Notes: generated from the letters alone by a model not told the origin. Positions 16,652 through 25,600 are shown, counted from the first letter of the stretch. The stretch: 64,000 nt of DNA from Micromonospora violae (GCF_004217135.1 NZ_SHKK01000001.1:1860001-1924000), one strand, 5' to 3'. Numbers and translations: made by a program.

Positions 16652-16831
16652 ATGGCCGAGCAGCCGTTCACCGACGACGAGTACGCGTTCCTGCGCCACG
16701 TACGGTTCGGGGAGTTGCCGCCCGCCGTCCGCCCCGAGCAGCGGGTCGAGCTGACCGAAACCGAGTCACGAAGCGATCGGCCCGAGGTGTGGGACGACCC
16801 GGTCCACTGGGACCTGCGCCACGCCGGCTGA
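16652..16831 (+). CDS. Hypothetical 59-residue protein
   Basis: 59 aa from ATG 16652, preceded by AGGAGG at 16639-16644. The protein is acidic with Trp near the C-terminus (EVWDDPVHWDLRHAG). No TM segment or known motif. The good ribosome site and the strong terminator right after it argue that it is real. It may be co-transcribed with the reductase 84 nt upstream. Function unknown. Confidence 0.6.
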   Translation: MAEQPFTDDEYAFLRHVRFGELPPAVRPEQRVELTETESRSDRPEVWDDPVHWDLRHAG

Positions 16832-16839
16832 CAACGCAC

Positions 16840-16872
16840 AACGGGCCGCGGGTGTCGCCACCCACGGCCCGT
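16840..16872. terminator. Bidirectional terminator
   Basis: AACGGGCCG paired with CGGCCCGTT, one mismatch, then GGGTG/CACCC around a TCGC loop. It sits between two convergent genes, 8 nt from the first and 16 nt from the second. Confidence 0.82.
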
Positions 16873-16888
16873 TGACGGTGCCCTGCGG

Positions 16889-18679
16889 TCAGAAGACCGG
16901 CACGCCCTCGCGTACCAGTCGCCAGTTGGGCTGGAAGAAGTCGGCCGGGTCGATGGCGCCCCGGGCCTGCGCCCAGTCGATGAGCAGCTGACGGATCTCC
17001 TGCTGCGCGTTGTAGACCTGCGTCTTCACGATGCCCGGGAAGTTGCCGCCGCCGCTGCGCCGGTAGTTGTTCACCGCCACCACGAACTGCGCGTTGTCCG
17101 CCACCGCAGTGTCGGTGCCGGCCAGCACCAGGCGGGTGATCCGCTGCCCGACCGGCTTGGCGATGTCGATGTCGTAGTCCACGCCGGAGAAGACGTCATA
17201 GTTGTAGTCCGGCACGGCCGGGTCACTGATCTGCTCCGGGTCGACCGGGGCGCCCGGCGCGAGGGTACGGAAGAACTTCGCCGAGTACTCCAGGTACGCG
17301 CGCACCTCGGCGCCGCTGAGCACGACCGCCTCGAGGGTGTTGTCGTACACGTACAGGCCAGCCACGTCGCGGATCTTGACGTCGCCGGCCGGGAAGACGG
17401 CGGTACGACTGAACGGCGCCGCGATCGACAGCACGGGCAGGTCCGCGTACGCGGTGCCGGCCAGCGCCGCCCCGACCACCTCGGTCTGCACGTGGTTGAT
17501 GAAGTCCAGGATCGGCGTGTCCTTGTACCGCGACTCCGCCGCCGACAACTCCACACTGGACGCCGCGACGACCTGGTTGACGTACGCCACGGTCTTCTGG
17601 TGCTGGGCGCGCACGGCGGCGAGCACCTTCGGGTCCTCGACCACCGTGTTGGTGTTCAGCATGGTGGCGGACTTCTTGGTGATCGTCCACCGGCCCCGCT
17701 CACGGGTGAGGGTGAAGTCCATCCGGGTGAGCCGCTGGCCCCACTTCGACGGTTCGGAGAGCAGCACCTGCGTGCCGGTGCGCTCGTTGGTGACGAACCG
17801 CTCGACCACCTCGTTGTGCGCGTGACCGAAGAGGATCGCGTCGATCCCCGGCACCTGCTGGGCGATCAACGCCACCGGGTTCTCGTTCGGCAGTTCGGGG
17901 CCGTAGCTGGAGGTGCCGCTGTCACCGCCGTGCGCGGAGATCAGCACGAGGTCCGCGCCGCGGGCCCGCATGATCGGCACCCACTTCGCGGCGGTCGCGA
18001 TCATGTCGTCGAAGCGCAGCTTGCCCTCGACGTTGCCCTTGTCCCAGATGGCCACGCCGGGGTTGGTCAGCCCCAGGATGCCGACCCGCAGGGTCGGCGC
18101 GGCGAAACCGAGGGACACCTTCTTGATGACGTACGGCAGGAAGGCCGGCTTGCCGGTCTTCGCGTTGACGGCGTTCGCGGCGAGCGCCGGGAAGCCGAGC
18201 TGGCGGGTCCACAGGTCCAGCAACGGCAGACCGTAGTTGAACTCGTGGTTGCCCAGCGTCACCGCGTCGTAGTCGATGATGTTCATCGCCCGCGCCATCG
18301 GGTGCTTCTCCCCGGTGGCGGTGATCGGCTCCTGCTTGGCGTAGTAGGTGGCGAGCGGCGTGCCCTGGATCGTGTCGCCGGCGTCGAGCACCAGCGTCGC
18401 CTTGCCGCGCCGCTCCCGACGGATCTGGTTGATCAGGGTCGCCAGCTTCGCGACGCCGACGTCGTTCTGCTTGCTGTCGTCGTACTCGGCGTCGCGGTAG
18501 TAATCCCAGTTGTAGACGTTGCCGTGGGTGTCCGACGTGCCCAGGAGGGTGAGGTCCCAGGTGCGCGGCTGGGGCTTGCCGGCCGCCTGGGCGGGCGCGG
18601 CGGCGATCAGCGGAGTGGTCGCCGCGGCCGCCGCGGCGACGAGCAACTGGCGGCGCGACGGGCCGGTGGGAGAGGTCAT
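16889..18679 (-). CDS. Tat-exported 5'-nucleotidase/metallophosphatase
   Basis: 596 aa from ATG 18679 (GGAAAGG ribosome site; ATG 18694 is also in frame). Twin-arginine signal SRRQLLVAAAAAATTPL directs folded export. The metallophosphatase domain has SDTHGNVYNW, DAGDTIQGTPLATYY, GNHEFNYG, SAHGGDSG and GHAHNE, the metal ligands of the UshA/CpdB family. The C-terminal 5'-nucleotidase domain (from about residue 360) has FSRTAVFPAGDVKIRDVAGLY and NNYRRSGGGNFPG for substrate binding. It likely scavenges extracellular nucleotides or nucleotide derivatives for phosphate and nucleosides. Convergent with the 59-aa gene. Confidence 0.9.
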   Translation of the reverse strand: MTSPTGPSRRQLLVAAAAAATTPLIAAAPAQAAGKPQPRTWDLTLLGTSDTHGNVYNWDYYRDAEYDDSKQNDVGVAKLATLINQIRRERRGKATLVLDAGDTIQGTPLATYYAKQEPITATGEKHPMARAMNIIDYDAVTLGNHEFNYGLPLLDLWTRQLGFPALAANAVNAKTGKPAFLPYVIKKVSLGFAAPTLRVGILGLTNPGVAIWDKGNVEGKLRFDDMIATAAKWVPIMRARGADLVLISAHGGDSGTSSYGPELPNENPVALIAQQVPGIDAILFGHAHNEVVERFVTNERTGTQVLLSEPSKWGQRLTRMDFTLTRERGRWTITKKSATMLNTNTVVEDPKVLAAVRAQHQKTVAYVNQVVAASSVELSAAESRYKDTPILDFINHVQTEVVGAALAGTAYADLPVLSIAAPFSRTAVFPAGDVKIRDVAGLYVYDNTLEAVVLSGAEVRAYLEYSAKFFRTLAPGAPVDPEQISDPAVPDYNYDVFSGVDYDIDIAKPVGQRITRLVLAGTDTAVADNAQFVVAVNNYRRSGGGNFPGIVKTQVYNAQQEIRQLLIDWAQARGAIDPADFFQPNWRLVREGVPVF

Positions 18680-18865
18680 GACGTGCCTTTCCATGGGGTG
18701 GACGCGCCTCGTGAGCGCCTCGCGCACCATAACCAGCAGCTGACCCTCCCGCCACGTCGGCCCCGACCGGTGCAGCGGTTTCCGCAGGCCGACGCAGGGT
18801 ACGGCGGTCAGGGACGAGATTTCGCGGAAGCGCCCCCGCTTTCCGCGCGGCCCGAGGAGACATCG

Positions 18866-19768
18866 GTGAGCGAGGACCAGCACACCCAGCAGGACCCGAC
18901 CAGCCAGTACGGCGGGCAGTCCGGTCAGCCCGGACAGCAGCAGTCAGCGCCTGGCTCGACCGGGGAGATGACCCCGAGACCGGACCACGGGGAGGAGTCG
19001 TACCGGGGCAGCGGCAAACTCGACGGCAAGCGGGCGCTGATCACCGGCGGTGACTCCGGGATCGGCCGGGCGGTCGCGATCGCCTTCGCCCGGGAGGGCG
19101 CGGACGTGCTCATCTCCTACCTCGGCGAGGAGGAGGACGCCGACGCCCGGGAGACGCTCCGACTGGTCGAGGCCGCCGGGCGTCGGGGCATCGCGGTACG
19201 CGGTGACATCACCGACGAGGCGCACTGCCAGGAGCTGGTCGATCGGGCGGTACGCGACCTGGGCGGCCTCGACATCCTGGTCAACAACGCGGCGTACCAG
19301 ATGTCGCAGGACAAGGGGATCCTCGGGATCAGCACCGAGCAGTTCGACCGGGTGTTCAAGACCAACCTGTACGCGATGTTCTGGCTCTGCAAGGCCGCCA
19401 TTCCGCACCTGGCCGAGGGGTCGACGATCATCAACACCGCGTCGATCCAGGCGTTCGACCCGTCGCCGCAGCTGCTGGACTACGCCACCACGAAGGCGGG
19501 GATCGCCAACTTCACCAAGGCGCTCGCCGCCGACCTGGCCGAGCAGGGCATCCGGGTCAACGCCGTCGCGCCGGGCCCGGTCTGGACGCCGCTGATCCCG
19601 GCGACCATGCCGGAGAAGAAGGTGAAGCAGTTCGGCACCGACACCCCGGAGGGCCGCCCCGGGCAGCCGGCCGAGCTGGCGCCCGCGTACGTCTTCTTCG
19701 CCTCACAGGAGTCCAGCTACGTGACGGGCGAGATCCTGGGGGTCACGGGCGGTCGACCCACCAAGTGA
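18866..19768 (+). CDS. SDR oxidoreductase (YghA/GSP39-like)
   Basis: 300 aa from GTG 18866 with GAGGAG ribosome site. A Gln/Ser/Gly-rich N-terminal extension of about 45 residues ends at SYRGSGKLDGKRALITGG, typical of the stress-related SDR subgroup with YghA and B. subtilis general stress protein 39. Motifs: TGGDSGIGRAVA (NAD(P) binding), VNNAAYQM, catalytic Ser in NTASIQAF and Tyr/Lys in DYATTKAG, then PGPVWTPLIP. The substrate is unknown (an aldehyde or sugar is likely). Followed by a hairpin terminator. Starts 186 nt from the start of the divergent 5'-nucleotidase. Confidence 0.85.
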   Translation: MSEDQHTQQDPTSQYGGQSGQPGQQQSAPGSTGEMTPRPDHGEESYRGSGKLDGKRALITGGDSGIGRAVAIAFAREGADVLISYLGEEEDADARETLRLVEAAGRRGIAVRGDITDEAHCQELVDRAVRDLGGLDILVNNAAYQMSQDKGILGISTEQFDRVFKTNLYAMFWLCKAAIPHLAEGSTIINTASIQAFDPSPQLLDYATTKAGIANFTKALAADLAEQGIRVNAVAPGPVWTPLIPATMPEKKVKQFGTDTPEGRPGQPAELAPAYVFFASQESSYVTGEILGVTGGRPTK

Positions 19769-19772
19769 TCCG

Positions 19773-19825
19773 CCGCCGGGTGGGTGTTCGCCGGGTGGGT
19801 GTTGGCCGGGACGCCCACCCGGCGG
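19773..19825 (+). terminator. Terminator with two competing 5' arms
   Basis: CCGCCGGGTGGGTGT (19773-19787) pairs with ACGCCCACCCGGCGG (19811-19825). A second near-copy of the left arm, CGCCGGGTGGGTGTT at 19789-19803, can pair with the same right arm. It lies 4 nt after the SDR gene. Confidence 0.65.
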
Positions 19826-19898
19826 TGTCGTGTGTGTCCGCGGCGGGTCTTAGCGCGGCGGGTGTTCGCGGGTGGCGTGTTGTCGTGGGGCGCGGTGG

Positions 19899-20558
19899 TC
19901 AGCGGGGCCAGGCGGCGAAGCGTTCCCGGATCGCGGCGACGTCGGCGGCTCCCAGGCCGTACCGGCCGAAGCGTTGGTCGGAGAGCCGGTCCAGGTAACG
20001 GCCAGCGGCGCGCACGTCGTCCGGGTCCAGCGCGGGGTCGACCTGCCGCGCCAGCACCAACAGCTCGGTCACGTCGTAGTGGTCGAGGGCCGCGGCCACG
20101 TCGATGAAGTCGCGAACCTCCCGCCGGTTGACCAGCGCCGCGATCTTGTTGGCCACCAGGTCCCGGACGTCCATCACCGGGCCGAGGTCCATGACCACCG
20201 GGCTCTGCTGACGGTCCAACCGGGCCAGGCTCAGCCGGATCTGCCGTCCGTCGCGGCTCACCACGAAATCCTTCATGTCCTGCTCGTACCCGTCGAACAG
20301 CTCCGCCAGCTCACTGTCCGGGTCGGCGTCGCTGACCACGAACCCGGCCCGCTCCAAAGCCACCCGCACCCCGGTGGACGCCGCCGCCGCGGCGCCCTCC
20401 ACGTCCGCGAACAGGTCGACGTCCTCCGTCGGCCGGGCAACCAGCCCGTGCGCCGCCCAGGCCACCCCACCACCGAGAACGAACCGGTACGGCCCGGCGG
20501 CGCCCAACGCCACCCGGGCGACCTCCCGGTAGAACTCGTGCAGATGAGGCTGGATCAC
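19899..20558 (-). CDS. AbiEii-like nucleotidyltransferase (putative toxin)
   Basis: 219 aa from GTG 20558. The nucleotidyltransferase core reads FVLGGGVAWAAHGLVARPT then EDVDLF (Asp46, Asp48), the G-x-x-x-[A/H]-x(8-10)-D-x-D pattern of DUF1814/AbiEii proteins. LVANKIAALVNRREVRDFIDV matches the later conserved K-x-x-A-L-x-x-R-x-x-x-R-D-x-x-D block. In AbiE systems this protein is the toxin that modifies RNA. Its GTG overlaps the stop of the small upstream gene (GTGA), so a two-gene cassette is likely. A housekeeping nucleotidyltransferase role is the alternative. Confidence 0.7.
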   Translation of the reverse strand: MIQPHLHEFYREVARVALGAAGPYRFVLGGGVAWAAHGLVARPTEDVDLFADVEGAAAAASTGVRVALERAGFVVSDADPDSELAELFDGYEQDMKDFVVSRDGRQIRLSLARLDRQQSPVVMDLGPVMDVRDLVANKIAALVNRREVRDFIDVAAALDHYDVTELLVLARQVDPALDPDDVRAAGRYLDRLSDQRFGRYGLGAADVAAIRERFAAWPR

Positions 20559-20896
20559 GCCGCGCGCAGGCCGCGGTGCCGGCTCTCCCACGCCTGGCGT
20601 ACGCCCCGAGGCAGGTTCAGCAGTCGCCACACCCGACGCAGTGTCCGCCCGTTGATCAGAGCGCGCAGATCCTCGGCCCGGGTGGTCTCGCGAAGCACGT
20701 TCTCGTACATCCAGAGCAGTTGGTCGGGGTCGCCGAGGTCGAAGGTGCGCTCGGCGTTCCACATCAGCCGTACCGGCAGCTCCACCACACCTCGGGTGGG
20801 CCCGGCCAGCTCGGCGAGCGTCCGCGCCACCACAGCGGGGCGACCCGGGCGGGCCAGGTAAGCCACGCCGGTCGCGGTGGGGGAGACGGCCTGCAT
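20555..20896 (-). CDS. Small partner of the AbiEii-like protein (putative antitoxin)
   Basis: 113 aa from ATG 20896. Basic and helical, with MWNAERTFDLGDPDQLLWMY in the middle and a very basic end (NGRTLRRVWRLLNLPRGVR, then ESRHRGLRAA). No winged-helix motif of AbiEi can be seen, so it is not a canonical AbiEi. It is translationally coupled to the nucleotidyltransferase by a GTGA overlap. Antitoxin function is inferred from gene order only. Confidence 0.6.
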   Translation of the reverse strand: MQAVSPTATGVAYLARPGRPAVVARTLAELAGPTRGVVELPVRLMWNAERTFDLGDPDQLLWMYENVLRETTRAEDLRALINGRTLRRVWRLLNLPRGVRQAWESRHRGLRAA

Positions 20897-21050
20897 GGTG
20901 TCAGGGTAACGCCCACCGAAGCCGGTGTCGCTCAGGATGATTCCAGGTGGCTGTCCCAGGCGTGTCCGCACACCTCCGTGCGGCGCGCGATGTGTGCCTG
21001 GTTCGCGGCATGTGCCTGTTTTGCGCGATCCGCGCGGCCCGGCCGCTTCG
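20897..21050. other. Upstream region of the AbiEii-like pair
   Basis: 154 nt between the small gene and the second duplicated locus. Contains short TGTGCCTG/CGCGCGATG repeats and nothing I can call a gene. Confidence 0.4.
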
Positions 21051-21126
21051 TGATCGACTCGGGTTTCAGGAAGTCGGGGTGTCCCGGCGTCCCGGATCCC
21101 CCGGTTTTCATGAACCCGAGTGGATC
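21051..21126. repeat. Palindromic intergenic element, copy 2
   Basis: Same element as 12020-12096. Here the terminal inverted repeat is cleaner: GATCGACTCGGGTT on the left against AACCCGAGTGGATC on the right, one mismatch. Confidence 0.72.
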
Positions 21127-21246
21127 GCCCGGGTGAGGGCCGTTTTGACGCCGCCGGCCTGACGGGGTGTGGGTGGTTTGTCCGGTCAGGGGTGGTTGTG
21201 GGGTGTGGCGGGGTGCACCCGTGGGCCGGAATCGTGGCGGGCCCGG

Positions 21247-21622
21247 GGTCGTTACATCCCCTGACGATCGCAGCACCACCGCCCGGCAGCCCCGATCCGC
21301 CGCCCGCCCCGCAGGGTGGTCGCGCAGGTTGGAATGCCAGCCACCGCCCGGTCGTTGCAGTCCCCACGACCGGCCGCAGGCACCGCCCCATGCGGGTGTC
21401 GGGCGGTTGGGCCACCCCCGGAATGACCCCGGCCCCCGGTCGTTGCAAGTCCCTACGACCGGCCGCAGGCACCGCCCCCATGTGGGTGCCGGACGGGATG
21501 GGCCCCGGGGAATGACCCCGGCCCGGCGGTCGTTGCAGTCCCACGACCGACCGCACCGCCTCGACGAGGTGCTTGGCAGGTGAGTCGCCCCCGGGAATGA
21601 CCCCCGCCGCCTGGTCGTTACA
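21247..21622 (+). repeat. Five-copy GGTCGTTRCA array, copy 2
   Basis: GGTCGTTRCA at 21247, 21350, 21438, 21528 and 21613 (spacings 103, 88, 90, 85). As in copy 1, outer repeats are TTACA and inner ones TTGCA, and GGAATGACC precedes the last three. The last repeat is 191 nt before the start codon (188 in copy 1). Repeat number and phasing are kept although the sequence between has drifted, which hints at function. Confidence 0.85.
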
Positions 21623-21803
21623 CAGGGACCCGGCGCCACGAGCCCCCCGCTCGCAGGTCGCCGACCACGACGCCCAGCGGGGCGTCATCCCCCAAGACTT
21701 TTCCCCTTGTTTGTGCAGCGCCGGACGAGGTGCTCACACCCCGCCGCCATCCCCCCGGATTCGGTGTGCGTGGGTGTTCCTACCCCCGAAGGAGCTACCC
21801 CTC

Positions 21804-22367
21804 ATGAACACGATCATCCGTAAGAGCGTGCTGTCCGTTGCTGGTCTCGCGTTCGCCGGTGGCGTCTTCGCCGGCCCGATCGCCGCCCACGCCGCCACCC
21901 CGACCGTGGACACCAAGCCCGTCGCTATGGCCGTGCAGTCGGCGCCGAAGCCGCAGGGCGACCAGTCCCACATCACCCTCAACGACGAGCAGACCGCCAA
22001 CGTCAAGGCGATCATCGCCGCCACGAAGAAGGCCGGTATGCCCGAGCGCGCCGCGGTCATCTCCATCGCGACGAGCCTGCAGGAGTCGAAGCTGGAGAAC
22101 CTGGGTCACCTGGGTGACATGAACGACCACGACTCGCTGGGCCTGTTCCAGCAGCGCCCGTCCAGTGGTTGGGGTACCCCGGAGCAGATCACCAACCCTG
22201 AGTACTCGACGACGGCGTTCCTGAAGGGCCTCAAGCAGGTCGACGGGTGGCAGGACATGCCCCTGACCCAGGCCGCGCAGACCGTGCAGGTGTCGGCTTA
22301 CCCGGACGCCTACGCCCAGTGGGAGCAGCAGGCTGCTGACCTGGTTGCCCAGTACTGGAACAGCTGA
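21804..22367 (+). CDS. Secreted lysozyme-like protein, copy B
   Basis: 187 aa from ATG 21804 with the same AAGGAG ribosome site and signal peptide as copy A. Residue 58 is Thr instead of Ala; otherwise the proteins are identical as read. The last 30 nt before the start and a block with CCCCTTGTTTGTGCAGCGCC about 80 nt upstream are conserved between the copies. That block contains GTTT-N16-GGTGCT, which could be a promoter for a SigB/SigH-like factor (inference). The near identity suggests recent duplication or gene conversion. Confidence 0.82.
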   Translation: MNTIIRKSVLSVAGLAFAGGVFAGPIAAHAATPTVDTKPVAMAVQSAPKPQGDQSHITLNDEQTANVKAIIAATKKAGMPERAAVISIATSLQESKLENLGHLGDMNDHDSLGLFQQRPSSGWGTPEQITNPEYSTTAFLKGLKQVDGWQDMPLTQAAQTVQVSAYPDAYAQWEQQAADLVAQYWNS

Positions 22368-22425
22368 CCCACAGCACCACCGCACGACAGCACCACCCCA
22401 CGACAGCAGCACAGCAGGACACCGA

Positions 22426-22465
22426 CCGCTGGCCGGCACCCGCAACCCGGGGTGCCGGCCAGCGG
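22426..22465 (+). terminator. Strong hairpin terminator, copy B
   Basis: Same 16-bp stem as copy A: left arm 22426-22441, right arm 22450-22465, 8-nt loop. Confidence 0.85.
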
Positions 22466-22535
22466 CGCTTCATGTCCTTGTTCGGCTGGAGCCGCGTCGT
22501 GCCTCTCGCGGAGAAGCGACCTGCACACCGACACC

Positions 22536-22572
22536 AGCGCCGCCGCCGGCCCACAAGGCCGGGGGCGGCGCT
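22536..22572 (+). terminator. GC-rich hairpin ahead of the formate dehydrogenase operon
   Basis: AGCGCCGCC...GGCC / GGCC...GGCGGCGCT with a CACAA loop. It insulates the formate dehydrogenase operon from upstream transcription. Confidence 0.65.
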
Positions 22573-22584
22573 GTCTGTATCCCC

Positions 22585-22596
22585 GGTTCGCGAACC
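22585..22596. promoter_or_regulatory. Palindrome GGTTCGCGAACC, candidate operator
   Basis: A perfect 12-bp palindrome 46 nt before the fdhA start codon, close to a TTGACC (22606-22611) that could be a -35 element. Candidate binding site for a regulator of the selenium/formate operon. No protein can be named. Confidence 0.4.
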
Positions 22597-22642
22597 TGTC
22601 TCAGTTGACCTATGTTCAGGGGGTCGCTCGCGTGGGAGGGGG

Positions 22643-25600
22643 GTGTCGGGGTTGGGGCTACGGACCTTTATCGAGGGTTGGCCGGTCTACCGGCAGCTCA
22701 CCGGCACGGACCCGTTGGGCCGGGGTGCGGCGGCGAAGTCCGACGGGTCCCGCGCGCTGACCGCCCGTACCGACACCGCAGACAGCATGGCCCGGTCGGT
22801 CTGTCCGTACTGCGCCGTCGGCTGCGGGCAGCGGGTGTTCGTCAAGGACGGGCAGGTCACCCAGATCGAGGGCGATCCGGACAGCCCGATCTCGCGGGGT
22901 CGGCTCTGCCCGAAGGGCTCGGCCAGTAAGAGTCTGGTGACGAGCCCGTTGCGGCAGACGACTGTCCGCTACCGCCGGCCGTACTCGACGCAGTGGGAAG
23001 ACCTGGACCTCGACACGGCGCTCGACATGATCGCCGACCGGATCCTCGCGGCCCGTGAGCAGACCTGGGAGGACGTCGACACGCAGGGTCGGCCGCTCAA
23101 TCGGACGTTGGGTATTTCCAGTCTGGGTGGGGCGACGCTGGACAACGAGGAGAACTACCTCATCAAGAAGTTGTTCACCGCGATGGGGGCGCTCCAGATC
23201 GAGAACCAGGCCCGTATTTGACACTCCGCCACCGTCCCCGGTCTGGGGGCCAGTTTCGGTCGTGGCGGTGCGACGGATTTTCAGCAGGACATCGCCAACG
23301 CTGACGTGATCGTCATCCAGGGTTCGAACATGGCTGAGGCGCACCCGGTGGGCTTCCAGTGGGTGATGGAGGCCAAGCGTCGGGGGGCGAAGGTCTTCCA
23401 CGTCGACCCGCGGTTCACCCGCACGAGTGCGGTCGCTGATGCGTACCTGCCGATCCGTGCGGGCACGGACATCGCGTTGCTCGGTGGGGTGGTGCGCTAC
23501 ATCCTGGACAATGAGTTGGACTTCCGGGAGTACGTGCTCGCGTACACGAATGCGGCCACCATCGTCAGCGCGGAGTTCAGCGACACCGAGGACGGCGACG
23601 GCTTCTTCTCCGGCTTCGACCCGGAGACCGGCACCTACGTGCAGGACAGCTGGCAGTACGAGGGGCACGAGGGTTCGTCGGGCAGTGGGCACACCGCCCA
23701 GGAGCGGGACAGCGCGGCGGGGTTGACGCACGAGTCGCACGGTGCGCAGGTGGACGGGCAGACTCGGCGTGACGAGACGTTGCAGCATCCGCGCTGCGTT
23801 TACCAGATCCTCAAGCGGCACTTCGCCCGTTACACCCCGGAGATGGTCGAGCGGGTCTGCGGTATTTCGCAGGCGCAGTTCCTGGAGTTGGCGCGGGCGT
23901 GGACGGAGAATTCGGGTCGGGACCGCACCGGGATGCTGATCTATTCGGTGGGGTGGACGCAGCACAGTGTGGGTGTGCAGTACATCCGTACGGGCGCGAT
24001 CATCCAGTTGTTGTTGGGCAACATGGGCCGTCCGGGTGGCGGGGTGATGGCGCTGCGGGGGCACGCGAGCATTCAGGGTTCGACCGACATCCCGACGTTG
24101 TTCAACCTGCTGCCCGGTTACCTGCCGATGCCGCATCACGCGGAGCACCCGAGCTTCGACGAGTGGGTGGACAGCATCCGTCACCCGGGGCAGAAGGGTT
24201 TCTGGGGCAACGCCAGGTCGTTCGCCGCCAGCCTGCTCAAGGCGTACTGGGGTGACGCGGCGACGCCGGAGAACGACTTCTGCTACGGCTACCTGCCCCG
24301 AATGACCGGCGACCATGGCACGTACCAGCAGGTGCTGAACATGATCGACGGGAAGATCAAGGGGTACTTCCTGCTGGGGCAGAACCCGGCCGTCGGGTCG
24401 GCGCACGGTCGGGCGCAGCGGCTCGGAATGGCGAATCTCGACTGGTTGGTGGTTCGGGATCTGTTCATGATCGAGAGTGCGACGTTCTGGCAGAACGGTC
24501 CCGAGGTCGCGACCGGGGAGATCGTGCCGCAGGAGTGCCGTACCGAGGTGTTCTTCCTGCCCGCCGCGTCGCATGTGGAGAAGGAGGGGACGTTCACCCA
24601 GACGCAACGGCTGTTGCAGTGGCGGGAGAAGGCCGTCGAGCCGCCGGGTGACGCCCGCTCCGAGCTGTGGTTCTTCTACCACCTGGGCCGCAAACTGCGG
24701 GAGAAGCTGGCCGACTCGCCGCTGCCCCGCGACCGGGCGTTGCTCGACCTCGCCTGGGATTACCCGACGCACGGTCCGCACGCGGAGCCGAGCGCCGAGG
24801 CGGTGCTGCGCGAAATCAACGGGTACGACGTGTCGACCGGCCGTCCGCTCTCCGGTTTCGCCGAGGCCCGCGCGGACGGCTCCACCGCGATCGGTTGCTG
24901 GATCTACAGCGGGGTGTACGCGGACGGCGTCAACCAGGCTGCCCGGCGCAGGTCCCGACACGAGCAGGACTGGGTGGCCGCCGAGTGGGGGTGGGCGTGG
25001 CCGGCGAACCGGCGGATCCTCTACAACCGTGCCTCAGCCGACCCGGACGGCAACCCGTGGTCTGAACGCAAGCGCTACGTGTGGTGGGACGCGGAGAAGG
25101 GCGAGTGGACCGGTTACGACGTGCCGGACTTCGAGAAGACCAAACCGCCGTCGTACCGGCCGCCTGCCGGCGCGTCCGGGCCCGAGGGCATCGCCGGTGA
25201 CGACCCGTTCGTCATGCAGGGCGACGGCAAGGGCTGGCTGTACGCGCCCAGTGGTGTGCTGGACGGGCCGCTGCCGACGCACTACGAGCCGGTCGAGTCG
25301 CCGGTGCGTAACCCGCTCTACGGTCAGCAGGCCAACCCGACCCGCAAGATGTACGCGCATCCGGTGAACTCGGTGAATCCGAGTCCGCCGCAGGAGCACA
25401 GTCAGGTGTTCCCGTACGTGTTCACGGTCAGCCGGCTCACCGAGCACCACACGGCGGGCGCGATGAGCCGGAGCGTGTCACCCCTCGCGGAGTTGCAACC
25501 GGAGATGTTCGTCGAGGTGTCCCCGGAGTTGGCCGGCGAGGTGGGGTTGACGCACCTGGGCTGGGCGCACCTGGTCAGTGGCCGCGCGGTGATCGAGGCG

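Larger units (their letters stand above)
21051..22466 (+). repeat. Duplicated locus, copy 2
   Basis: Second copy of the locus at 12020-13489, same orientation and same order of parts. Non-coding parts have diverged by scattered substitutions and small indels, while the coding part is almost unchanged. The two direct repeats bracket about 7.6 kb. Confidence 0.88.

Noticed and set aside
17492..18865. N-terminal extension of the SDR at 18866
   Set aside because: The frame is open upstream but lies antisense to the 5'-nucleotidase; the GAGGAG site and GTG 18866 give the family's usual length.
23219..23221. In-frame stop making fdhA a pseudogene or two genes
   Set aside because: The TGA is at the Sec position of formate dehydrogenases, has a SECIS with correct spacing, and selA, selB and tRNA-Sec follow.
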